7,506 nucleotides of DNA from an uncultured Brevinema sp. (GTDB taxonomy: Bacteria > Spirochaetota > Brevinematia > Brevinematales > Brevinemataceae). Both the position numbers and the translations under genes were made by a program. The notes beneath the pieces were generated by a model that was given only the letters and a program-made list of their open reading frames with translations, made no database searches and had not been told where the DNA came from. Below are positions 1 to 6,074 of the stretch, piece by piece (position 1 is the stretch's first letter; each line of letters opens with the position of its first letter). The stretch lies in the NCBI GenBank assembly GCA_947040475.1, contig CAMRBT010000073.1, positions 1 through 7,506 on the forward strand. The letters are read 5' to 3'.

Positions 1-527
1 AACAAAAAGGGAACGGTAGATGCTTGACCAGCAGCGACAGCTATCTCTTCCATTTTTTTGAATACATCAACGACTTGAAGATCATCTTGTAAATTTAACA
101 ATTCTGCTGCTGTTTGAGGAGGCATCCCTGAAATTTGTGTAGCAACATCGGTGATTTTTATATCATAGGTGTTTTGCTCTTGTTTTTCGAGATCAACTAA
201 TACTTGTTCATTTAAAAAGGCTTCTCTTTCGTCTTGAAGTTTAGTTTTTTCTGTTACTAAACTAAGATTGCTGGCAAGGATTACTAAATCTTGATTAGAC
301 AATTCTATCTCTTTGATTGTTAGAAGTTCCCATTTTTTGTTAAGCTCTTCTTTTTCTAATAAAAGAGTATCCTCAACACGCAAAGGAGCAGAGATATCTC
401 TTTTAGTGATTTGATTAGCGATACTGAGAACATTAATAACTCTCATATAATCTAAAAAATAAAGCGTTGATCCAGCGATAGCAATATTAATAAGTAATAA
501 AACGGCGACTTTTATCCATTGACCCAT
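1..527 (-). CDS. flbB: Flagellar protein FlbB-like (partial, C-terminus beyond left edge)
   Basis: Reading from ATG at 527, 175 codons are visible before the window edge. Residues 5-26 form one hydrophobic membrane anchor (starting MGQWIKVAVLLL), followed by a DYMRVINV segment. Residues 50-120 are charged and probably coiled-coil. From about 124 comes a MotE/MgtE-N-like helical region with the signature ISGMPPQTAAELL (132-144), then an EEIAVAAGQASTVPF stretch typical of spirochaetal FlbB. In Borrelia, FlbB is an inner-membrane component at the base of the periplasmic flagellar collar, so a role in assembling or anchoring the periplasmic flagellar motor is inferred here. A GAGG Shine-Dalgarno lies 7 nt upstream of the ATG. 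The gene starts 24 nt after the lytic transglycosylase stop with no terminator between, so the two are probably cotranscribed. The family call comes from remembered motif patterns; another MotE-like protein is the alternative. Confidence 0.75.
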   Translation of the reverse strand, partial: MGQWIKVAVLLLINIAIAGSTLYFLDYMRVINVLSIANQITKRDISAPLRVEDTLLLEKEELNKKWELLTIKEIELSNQDLVILASNLSLVTEKTKLQDEREAFLNEQVLVDLEKQEQNTYDIKITDVATQISGMPPQTAAELLNLQDDLQVVDVFKKMEEIAVAAGQASTVPFL

Positions 528-551
528 AGTTTTCCTCGATTTTTGTTAGAA

Positions 552-1277
552 TTAATTATGTCGTAAATTATAATAATAATTTAAAACACGGGGGACGTAT
601 TCTTGTGTTTCTTTATAGTTGGGGATACCATTGGCTCTGTCAACGGCATCTGGTCCAGCATTATAAGCCGCAAGTGATTTTGTGAGATCACCTTCATAAC
701 GGGCAAGCATTTCTTTTAAGACTGCTGCTCCACCTAAGATGTTTTGTTCAGGATCAAAAGAATCAGTTACTCCTAAACGCTTAGCCGTATAAGGCATAAG
801 TTGCATGAGCCCTTCAGCTCCTACTCGAGAAATAGCGTTAGGATTGTAGTTAGATTCGGCTTGAATAACAGCGTGTATCAATCGAGCATCTACACCACTA
901 GCAACAGCAGCATTTTCAATATGCTTATCCCAAGTACCTGGATTGGTAGAGCTAATAGCATTGCCAGGAATTGCTGTGGGTTGTGCAATAGGCATAGCAC
1001 CTGTTGCTTTATATAATTCCATTAAAGAATCTTTACGACTTCCTAACAAATCACTAGGGAGTAGACTGTCATTCTCACTATCACCTAACATATCTAGTTG
1101 ATCGTTACTTTTAGACTTCATGACTTCGTTTAAAATTTCAGAAAAGGTATCTCCATTAGGACGAGCTTCTGTTGTTTTTGCAGGAGTTTTTTTTGGAGTA
1201 GTTTGCCCTATTTTTTGGATTTGTGTAATACGATCTTCTATAGATTGTATTCTTGTAATAATATGACTTGCTGGCAT
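552..1277 (-). CDS. Flagella-associated soluble lytic transglycosylase (Slt/GH23 domain)
   Basis: The 241-residue protein would cleave peptidoglycan glycan strands, forming 1,6-anhydro-muramic acid ends. The SLT domain fills residues about 117-241: catalytic Glu141 in AESNYN, GLMQLMP (156-162), AAYNAGP (203-209) and the closing ETQEYVPRVLNYY (223-235). The N-terminus (MPASHIITRIQSIEDRITQIQ) is an amphipathic helix seen in transglycosylases of flagellar loci, followed by a Lys/Thr/Pro-rich then low-complexity linker to about 115. There is no signal peptide. Together with flbB immediately downstream, this suggests export by the flagellar type III apparatus and local cell-wall opening for the rod; that is inference. 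The start at 1277 is chosen because AGAAGG lies 4 nt upstream. An in-frame ATG at 1343 would add 22 residues, but it lies upstream of the predicted promoter and transcription start. Confidence 0.88.
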   Translation of the reverse strand: MPASHIITRIQSIEDRITQIQKIGQTTPKKTPAKTTEARPNGDTFSEILNEVMKSKSNDQLDMLGDSENDSLLPSDLLGSRKDSLMELYKATGAMPIAQPTAIPGNAISSTNPGTWDKHIENAAVASGVDARLIHAVIQAESNYNPNAISRVGAEGLMQLMPYTAKRLGVTDSFDPEQNILGGAAVLKEMLARYEGDLTKSLAAYNAGPDAVDRANGIPNYKETQEYVPRVLNYYYNLRHN

Positions 1278-1281
1278 AAAA

Positions 1282-1287
1282 CCTTCT
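1282..1287 (-). promoter_or_regulatory. Shine-Dalgarno fixing the transglycosylase start
   Basis: AGAAGG on the minus strand sits 4 nt before ATG 1277. With the promoter at 1336-1308, this favours 1277 over the longer open frame from 1343. Confidence 0.7.
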
Positions 1288-1307
1288 TTTTTCTCGATAT
1301 TGTATAT

Positions 1308-1336
1308 AGTATAACATTGTTTATAAAAAAACACAA
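1308..1336 (-). promoter_or_regulatory. Sigma70-type promoter for the transglycosylase-flbB unit
   Basis: On the minus strand TTGTGT (1336-1331) and TATACT (1313-1308) are separated by exactly 17 nt. The expected transcription start is near 1301, giving a leader of about 24 nt before ATG 1277. The elements look like housekeeping sigma70 boxes rather than a sigma28 flagellar promoter, so expression may not be tied to late flagellar control. Confidence 0.6.
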
Positions 1337-1384
1337 AAAACACATTTGATGTATTAGAATTACCATTGAGAACAAACTTATCTC

Positions 1385-1413
1385 TTGAGTTTTTTCCAAA
1401 AAAACTGTATACT
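1385..1413 (+). promoter_or_regulatory. Candidate upstream promoter P1 for truB
   Basis: TTGAGT (1385-1390) and TATACT (1408-1413) are 17 nt apart, four and five of six matches to consensus. The start would be near 1420, leaving a leader of about 50 nt. The spacer contains a short dyad: AGTTTTTT at 1388-1395 and AAAAAACT at 1399-1406. Confidence 0.5.
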
Positions 1414-1419
1414 TTACTT

Positions 1420-1447
1420 TATACATTCTTTATTAAATTAGTATAAT
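1420..1447 (+). promoter_or_regulatory. Candidate proximal promoter P2 for truB
   Basis: A perfect TATAAT (1442-1447) has TATACA (1420-1425) 16 nt upstream as a weak -35. The start would fall near 1454, about 16 nt before the truB ATG. The surroundings are so AT-rich that chance -10 boxes are expected, so P1 and P2 are alternatives or a tandem pair. Confidence 0.45.
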
Positions 1448-1469
1448 CAAATAACAAGTTGTAGGTAGC

Positions 1470-2375
1470 ATGAGTAATATTGGTATTTTAGGCGTCAACA
1501 AGCCAGCAGGCATGACATCTTTTGATGTAGTTCGTCAGATCAAAAAAGAAACAGGAATTAAAAAAATTGGACATGGTGGCACTTTAGACCCTATGGCTAC
1601 AGGAGTTTTGCCGATTTTATTCAACGAAGCAACAGCTTTTTTTGATGTCTTATTAAATTCTGTTAAGATTTATGAAACAGAAATCCAATTAGGTGCTTTT
1701 ACCGATACTGATGACAAAGAAGGGCAAATAACAGAAACTCTTCCTGTCAAAGATATTACTTTAGAAGAAATAAAAAAACATATAGAATCCTTAACGGGCA
1801 AAATTTCTCAAATTCCTCCTCAATATTCTGCTTTAAAAGTAGATGGGAAAAGAGCCTATGATCTTGCTCGTGAAGGAAAAGAAGTAGTCCTAAAAGCAAG
1901 AGAAGTGACGGTTTATCTTTGGGATACTATTTCTTATGATGCAGAAACTCAAATTATCAAGGCTAGAATTCATTGTGGTTCAGGGACTTATATTCGTTCT
2001 CTAGGCAAAGATCTAGCCATAAAACTCCAAACGGCAGGACATTTAGTTTCTCTTCGTAGAGTTTCTTCTGGTGGTATCGATATTAAAAATACGATAGAAT
2101 TTGAAGATATCGCTTCAAAATGGCAAGAAAAATTTATTTCTCCAGAAGATGCTTTGGCATTTTTACCATTAATAGAATGGGAAGGAGATAAAAAACATCT
2201 TCTTCACGGTAAACCACTAAGCAGAGAGTTGTGCAAATATCCTACTAAAGATGGAATTTATAGATTAATGTATGCTGGTCGTATTGTCGCTTTATTAGAA
2301 TATAAAGAAAGAAGACTCTCCTACAAAAAAAATCTTATGCATTTGTACAAAGATGCACAAACAGAAGAAAAATAA
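1470..2375 (+). CDS. truB: tRNA pseudouridine(55) synthase TruB
   Basis: The 301-residue cytoplasmic enzyme converts U55 in the T-loop of tRNAs to pseudouridine. The hallmarks are in order and evenly spaced. The N-terminal NKPAGMTSFDVV is at residues 10-21. The catalytic loop GHGGTLDPMATG (34-45) carries nucleophile Asp40. QIPPQYSALKVDGKRAYDLA (114-133) is the second family motif, and GSGTYIRSLGKDLA (170-183) follows. The tail from about 230 fits the small TruB C-terminal domain. Length matches the bacterial family (about 300). The start at 1470 puts the first motif at the usual distance, although the Shine-Dalgarno is weak (AGGT, 3 nt away). Only 36 nt without a terminator separate it from the next gene, so the two probably share a transcript. 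The usual neighbours rbfA, infB and ribF are absent on the visible side. Confidence 0.96.
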   Translation: MSNIGILGVNKPAGMTSFDVVRQIKKETGIKKIGHGGTLDPMATGVLPILFNEATAFFDVLLNSVKIYETEIQLGAFTDTDDKEGQITETLPVKDITLEEIKKHIESLTGKISQIPPQYSALKVDGKRAYDLAREGKEVVLKAREVTVYLWDTISYDAETQIIKARIHCGSGTYIRSLGKDLAIKLQTAGHLVSLRRVSSGGIDIKNTIEFEDIASKWQEKFISPEDALAFLPLIEWEGDKKHLLHGKPLSRELCKYPTKDGIYRLMYAGRIVALLEYKERRLSYKKNLMHLYKDAQTEEK

Positions 2376-2411
2376 TAAAACAATTAATAATAAAGCAATA
2401 GAGGAAAAGAT

Positions 2412-4901
2412 ATGTTTAAATTAAGTGCTAATTCTAAATATTATATAATGCTTAGTGCTGTGTTGGCAGTGATGATAGGATTTTTATTCAGAGAAAGTTT
2501 CTCAGGAATGATTTTACAGGGATTAGATGATAATATTTCTATGAGAGCTGTTATTGTTCGTTCTTTATTATCAGAACAAGGCTATCATTTTATTTCTAAT
2601 TATTGGATAGGTTTTATTTTTAATGTGCCTAATCCAGATTTTTATAATACTATTTTAGCATTGACAGGTAGTGAAAAAGTAATAGGCATCTATGTTCTTG
2701 CCTTAGTTTTGTCTGGTTTTGTTACTTTTAAATTAATCAGACGTTTAGAAGTTTCTCCTACGGGAGCAATTTTTGGAGCAATTTCTTATACTTTTTTACC
2801 CCATGTTCTTTCTTTAGTATATAGTGGACATGCTTTAGCATTAGAAGCTATTCCCATGACTCCAGCTTTTTTATTATGTATTAGTGTTCTCTTAGATGGC
2901 AAAACAGATTCTAAAGTTTTTAAAGTGCTTGCAGGAATTTGGGGTGGTATTTTTTGGGCTTGGATGATGATAGGCGAACCACAAAGAGGGATTTATGGTA
3001 CAGTGCTAGGAATGGCTTGGACAGTATATCTCTTGGTACAAACTAAAGCTGTCTCTTTCAAATCCTTATTTTCAAAGCCAAAAGAATTTATTTCTAAACA
3101 AACAATAACTAAAAAAATTGCTTATTTATTTATTATTCTAATTGTAGGGTTGGGAGTCTTTCTCTCCACAATAAAATTTTGGGCAAACTCAGAATTTCTA
3201 ACGACTCAAGGTTCTTGGGAATTTTCAACAGCTTGGTCTTTCCCACCTTCAGAATTAATAGATAGTTTTGCTTTTGGGTATCATGGATTGAGTTCCTCAG
3301 AGGCTGATGCACCTTATCATGGGGATAAACCTATGTCAGGGAATTCTGATTCTTTAGGATTTTTCTTAATGTTCTTTATGATTTGTGCAGTATCCTTAGC
3401 TTGGAAATCTCAAAAAAAAGGACTTCGATTTTTTACTATTGCAGGACTACTTGCTTTATTCTTAGCTTTTGGCAAATACTTTCCTGGGACACCTTTCTTT
3501 TGGCTATGGTATCATGTGCCAGGAATGGACAAATTAAGAGTACCCGCTAAATTTTTGAGTATTACGGGACTTTCTTGGAGTATCGTTGCTGCGATGGGAT
3601 TAGATTCTGTTAAAGAATTATTTGAATCTAATCAAGAAAAAATTAAAAAAAACTTTCTTATTGTTTTAGGTTCCATAGCAATAATATCTGCTTTATGGTT
3701 TGTTTTATTGTTTTTCACTGATGGGGGCGATGCCACTGTCATCAGAAAAATCTTAGGACGTGAAAATAGAGCAATGGTAGACGCTGCATTAACAGGACGT
3801 ATAAACGCTGTCTTGAGTATGGCTTCTTTATTTGTAGTGGTAGCGGTAGCGTCCGTCTTTTGTATTAAAAAACCTAAATTTGCCAAATTTTTTCCTATTC
3901 TTATTATTATACTTGCGATGCAAAATCTTTATGTTTCCAATCGTTTTTATATAGAAAGAACTTATGTAACTTTAGAGCAAGCTTATCCTAGAACAGAGCT
4001 AATAGCATTCTTGGAAGATAATCTCACGCAAGGCTATAGAGCTTCAGGATCTTTATTTATTCCTAATCTTACGGGCTCACCACACCCTATGGGTGCTGTG
4101 ATAGAGCAGGCGTTATACCCACTCAACAACAATGATCTCACTTACGCTTTTCCTTATTATGATATTAATATGTTTGGGCGTATTCCTATCTCTCGTTTGG
4201 ATGATGAGTATGTGAATTTCTTTAAAAGTGCTTTTGATAGTGTTCCAGCGTACCAAACTTATGATGATATTTGGGAAATGAATAGAAGACTGTGGTATAT
4301 TGGTAACGTAAAATATTTATTAATTGGTGCCGAAAATGAACAAGCCTTTGCCGATCAAATAGCAAGAGATACAATATTTATTACTAATGTTGTGGGCAGT
4401 TATAATCAGATGGTAGCTGTCTACGAATTAAAAAACAAATTGCCTCGTTTTGCATTAATACATAATGTAAAAATCGTATATGATTTATTCTTATTCAAAG
4501 ATATGACAGAATCACTGAGAGATATAGAAAATTTCGCTCTTCCTATAGAAGAGAATGGAATGATGATTGCCGAAAATCAAGATATACAAGCCCCTCAAGT
4601 GGTAGAACCGAATAGAGTAGGCTATAATAAATATGTGCTAGATCTTGATATCACAGAAGATACAGTGCTTTATTTTGGAGATTTATTTGATGAAGGCTGG
4701 AAAGCCTTGGCTAATGACGAAAATATAACTATCTATAAAGCGAACGGTATTCAACAATATATGTATCTTCCCGCTGGAACAAAACAAGTAGAAATATTTT
4801 ATGATAGACCTGTAGAGGGTTTGTTATATTCACGATTGTTAATTGTATTAGCAACGATTTTTGCTCTTGTGGTATGGATTATGAAAAAACGATTTGTTTA
4901 G
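2412..4901 (+). CDS. YfhO-family polytopic membrane protein (GT-C-like)
   Basis: This 829-residue protein has an N-terminal signal-anchor helix (about 11-28), then many hydrophobic helices through about 505 (for example 91-109, 116-136, 236-254, 317-331, 340-356, 384-398, 414-435, 466-484, 493-505). A long soluble, probably extracytoplasmic domain follows (about 510-800), with a last helix at 805-823. Family features are an acidic pair Asp39-Asp40 in the first outer loop, as in GT-C glycosyltransferases, SGHALALEA (138-146), the GEPQRGIYG loop (188-196), KLRVPAKF (374-381) and the C-terminal beta domain with DEGWKA (760-765) and YLPAGTKQVEIFY (785-797). Bacillus YfhO works in glycosylating teichoic acid, but no such polymer is expected in a spirochaete, so transfer of sugars to a lipid or envelope glycan is only inference. 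GAGGA lies 6 nt before the ATG. It follows truB closely and ends at a strong stem-loop. Confidence 0.75.
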   Translation: MFKLSANSKYYIMLSAVLAVMIGFLFRESFSGMILQGLDDNISMRAVIVRSLLSEQGYHFISNYWIGFIFNVPNPDFYNTILALTGSEKVIGIYVLALVLSGFVTFKLIRRLEVSPTGAIFGAISYTFLPHVLSLVYSGHALALEAIPMTPAFLLCISVLLDGKTDSKVFKVLAGIWGGIFWAWMMIGEPQRGIYGTVLGMAWTVYLLVQTKAVSFKSLFSKPKEFISKQTITKKIAYLFIILIVGLGVFLSTIKFWANSEFLTTQGSWEFSTAWSFPPSELIDSFAFGYHGLSSSEADAPYHGDKPMSGNSDSLGFFLMFFMICAVSLAWKSQKKGLRFFTIAGLLALFLAFGKYFPGTPFFWLWYHVPGMDKLRVPAKFLSITGLSWSIVAAMGLDSVKELFESNQEKIKKNFLIVLGSIAIISALWFVLLFFTDGGDATVIRKILGRENRAMVDAALTGRINAVLSMASLFVVVAVASVFCIKKPKFAKFFPILIIILAMQNLYVSNRFYIERTYVTLEQAYPRTELIAFLEDNLTQGYRASGSLFIPNLTGSPHPMGAVIEQALYPLNNNDLTYAFPYYDINMFGRIPISRLDDEYVNFFKSAFDSVPAYQTYDDIWEMNRRLWYIGNVKYLLIGAENEQAFADQIARDTIFITNVVGSYNQMVAVYELKNKLPRFALIHNVKIVYDLFLFKDMTESLRDIENFALPIEENGMMIAENQDIQAPQVVEPNRVGYNKYVLDLDITEDTVLYFGDLFDEGWKALANDENITIYKANGIQQYMYLPAGTKQVEIFYDRPVEGLLYSRLLIVLATIFALVVWIMKKRFV

Positions 4902-4908
4902 AACAATA

Positions 4909-4950
4909 AAAAACTAAACTACCCTTTATAAAGAAGACAGTTTAGTTTTT
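4909..4950. terminator. Bidirectional stem-loop terminator between converging genes
   Basis: A perfect 12-bp inverted repeat, AAAAACTAAACT (4909-4920) and AGTTTAGTTTTT (4939-4950), encloses an 18-nt loop that itself contains the palindrome CTTTATAAAG (4924-4933). Read on either strand, the 3' arm ends in a U-run: five T on plus, six on minus. It sits between the stop of the YfhO-like gene and the stop of the converging 128-codon gene. The stem is GC-poor, so termination efficiency is uncertain. Confidence 0.75.
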
Positions 4951-4962
4951 ATAAAAATTAGG

Positions 4963-5349
4963 CTAAAATATATAAGGTCCTAGCATTTGTTCTGCACTGG
5001 GATTACCACCAAAATCATTAACAGATCCTGGCCCAAATTGAAAACCTGGAAATAACCAATAAGAGTTAGTCTTGTTACCAAAAGGCACCGATCTATAGTT
5101 GTGTTCTTTATTGAATGTGGCTATATCTCGTTGAGAACCTTGAGGGATATGACCAGATCGTCTGGCAGTTGTTTTTTGTATATAAAAAGAATTTGAGTCA
5201 CCGATGGCATCGTTTGGTACACTAGACGTATTGATTGCAATATCACCTAAGCTCTTGCCACTGGCAATAGGAATATAAACTTTTTTATTAGAGGCAGCAC
5301 TCCATAAAGTTCCACAGATGATAAGAGATAATAATAATAAATATTTCAT
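4963..5349 (-). CDS. Unrecognised secreted protein, 128 residues
   Basis: I do not recognise this family. The N-terminus (MKYLLLLSLIICGTLWSAAS) is a typical Sec signal peptide with probable cleavage after about residue 18-19. The Cys in LIIC is preceded by Ile, which fits a lipobox poorly, so a periplasmic or surface protein is more likely than a lipoprotein. The mature part of about 110 residues is polar, rich in Ser, Asn and Gly, with an aromatic, glycine-rich C-terminal third (SYWLFPGFQFGPGS, ending GPYIF) that could be beta-structured. The start at 5349 is preferred because AGGGG lies 7 nt upstream and the signal peptide begins exactly there; the frame stays open to 5400 but that extension overlaps the upstream gene. 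It is the second gene of a two-gene operon, 10 nt after the 45-codon gene, and it ends at the shared terminator. Confidence 0.7.
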   Translation of the reverse strand: MKYLLLLSLIICGTLWSAASNKKVYIPIASGKSLGDIAINTSSVPNDAIGDSNSFYIQKTTARRSGHIPQGSQRDIATFNKEHNYRSVPFGNKTNSYWLFPGFQFGPGSVNDFGGNPSAEQMLGPYIF

Positions 5350-5359
5350 AGGTGATCCC

Positions 5360-5497
5360 CTAAATGTCTTTAGGGATAACTTCAGGATTGGAAGGTACAA
5401 CAGGTGGTTCTCCTCCGGGAGCTTGTCTATTGTTTACAACATATACTAAAAACAATAGACAACAAGTAGTAAAAATAAAAATGATTTTTTTAATCAT
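5360..5497 (-). CDS. Small single-pass membrane protein with proline-rich tail, 45 residues
   Basis: Translation from ATG 5497 gives 45 residues ending in TAG (5362-5360). A short basic N-terminus (MIKK) precedes one hydrophobic helix, about residues 5-21, containing a Cys12-Cys13 pair. NNRQ and a Pro/Gly-rich tail (APGGEPPVVPSNPEVIPKD) follow, predicted to face the periplasm. A consensus AAGGAGG lies 6 nt before the ATG, the best ribosome binding site in the window, which argues strongly that this short frame is translated. Its stop overlaps the AGGGG ribosome binding site of the secreted-protein gene 10 nt downstream, so the two are probably translationally coupled. Function is unknown. The helix could be an uncleaved anchor or an atypical signal peptide. 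Confidence 0.65.
   Translation of the reverse strand: MIKKIIFIFTTCCLLFLVYVVNNRQAPGGEPPVVPSNPEVIPKDI
5423..5462. repeat. Perfect 13-bp inverted repeat inside the 45-codon gene
   Basis: TTGTCTATTGTTT (5423-5435) and AAACAATAGACAA (5450-5462) are exact reverse complements around a 14-nt loop. The arms encode part of the membrane helix and the NNRQ segment of the small protein. No U-run follows on either strand, so it is not a simple terminator. It would fold as a hairpin in the operon mRNA, about 75 nt upstream of the secreted-protein start codon. Confidence 0.8.
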
Positions 5498-5503
5498 AGA
5501 ATA

Positions 5504-5510
5504 CCTCCTT
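5504..5510 (-). promoter_or_regulatory. Consensus Shine-Dalgarno of the 45-codon gene
   Basis: AAGGAGG on the minus strand, six bases from ATG 5497. It is the main evidence that this short frame is a real gene. Confidence 0.75.
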
Positions 5511-5596
5511 AAGATATAATAGAAGGTAATCATATAAATAATAAAAAAAAAGTAAAAAGATATAAAAATTATAAAATTGTTTAGTATCTTTATAAT

Positions 5597-5602
5597 GGAG
5601 GA
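5597..5602 (+). promoter_or_regulatory. Shine-Dalgarno fixing the nfeD start
   Basis: GGAGGA seven bases before ATG 5610 selects this start over the in-frame TTG at 5577 and ATG at 5595, neither of which has a comparable site. Confidence 0.7.
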
Positions 5603-5609
5603 CTTTAAA

Positions 5610-6074
5610 ATGGATAATTATTCATTATTTGTATTTTGGTGGGGAATTGCTGGGGCATTCTTTTTCTTAGAAATTATCACCCCAGCAACAATATTTATTT
5701 TTCCAGCGGGTGTCGCCTTAGTGATAAGTGTCTTATCATTATTTGTTGATAGTATCCTTATACAAGGAATAGCATTTTTTGTCCTATCAATAGCTACTAT
5801 AGCATTAGTAAGACCTATGTTTGTCAATAGCAAAAAAGATGTTGGTTATAAAAATGGTAAAGCTTCTCTCATTGGAAAAGAAGTGAGAGTCATAGAAACC
5901 ATTAATAACGAAAAAGAACAAGGTAGAGTCAAACACGCCAGTGATAGCTTTCCTGCTCGTAATGCCGATGATGCTATCATCAAAGAAGGGCAAAGAGTTA
6001 AAATTATTCAAATTGATGGTATCACTGTTACCGTCGAAGTAATTACAAAAAATAATAAAGAGAAGAGTGTATAA
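5610..6074 (+). CDS. NfeD-family membrane protein (short form)
   Basis: This 154-residue protein has a hydrophobic N-terminal half with two to three close helices (about 5-30 and 31-70, including FFFLEIITPATIFIFPAG) and a soluble C-terminal OB-fold domain (about 82-150). The OB domain begins LIGKEVRVI and contains SFPARNADDAIIKEGQRVKI, matching the NfeD pattern of a Pro-Ala-Arg element followed by a conserved Gly and beta strands. It lacks the N-terminal ClpP-like protease domain of long NfeD proteins, so it resembles E. coli YbbK. Short NfeD proteins usually partner with SPFH/stomatin proteins (QmcA, FloA) in membrane microdomains, but none is visible here. The stop overlaps the hisS start (TAATG), so the two genes are cotranscribed and probably translationally coupled. 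Confidence 0.85.
   Translation: MDNYSLFVFWWGIAGAFFFLEIITPATIFIFPAGVALVISVLSLFVDSILIQGIAFFVLSIATIALVRPMFVNSKKDVGYKNGKASLIGKEVRVIETINNEKEQGRVKHASDSFPARNADDAIIKEGQRVKIIQIDGITVTVEVITKNNKEKSV

Larger units (their letters stand above)
5498..5609. promoter_or_regulatory. AT-rich divergent intergenic region
   Basis: These 112 bases separate the minus-strand small-protein operon from nfeD and should hold both promoters. The region is extremely A/T-rich, with many TATA-like words, for example TATAAA at 5561 and 5570 on plus and TATTAT at 5521-5516 on minus. I could not find a convincing -35/-10 pair on either strand, so no specific promoter is assigned. Confidence 0.4.

Noticed and set aside
801..1016. 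Plus-strand open frame of 71 codons
   Set aside because: Antisense to the transglycosylase catalytic domain, Ser/Asn/Ile-rich composition, no family resemblance.
1278..1343. N-terminal extension of the transglycosylase to ATG 1343 (22 extra residues beginning MFFVFFYK)
   Set aside because: It lies across the predicted -35/-10 elements and upstream of the likely transcription start, has no ribosome binding site, and is not a convincing signal peptide. ATG 1277 has AGAAGG.
1238..1426. Minus-strand open frame of 62 codons
   Set aside because: Covers the divergent promoter region and overlaps the transglycosylase start in another frame; no ribosome binding site or recognisable content.
3632..3886. 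Minus-strand open frame of 84 codons
   Set aside because: Antisense to membrane helices of the YfhO-like gene, which is clearly coding; a shadow frame.
5310..5349. Lipoprotein signal (LIIC) in the 128-residue protein
   Set aside because: Ile immediately before the Cys does not fit the lipobox, even in its relaxed spirochaetal form; a signal peptidase I site near WSA-AS is more likely.
5423..5462. 13-bp inverted repeat as an intrinsic terminator
   Set aside because: No U-run follows the stem on either strand, and it lies inside a translated frame with the next gene in the same operon.
5591..5596. Perfect TATAAT just before nfeD as its -10 box
   Set aside because: Transcription would start at about 5603, removing the ribosome binding site at 5597-5602.
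5577..5609. Upstream TTG start adding 11 residues to NfeD
   Set aside because: GGAGGA at 5597-5602 would lie inside the extended coding region and is perfectly spaced for ATG 5610; the extension is not part of the NfeD family pattern.
5618..6011. Two overlapping minus-strand open frames (5618-5833 and 5805-6011)
   Set aside because: Antisense to nfeD, with no ribosome binding sites and low-complexity content.
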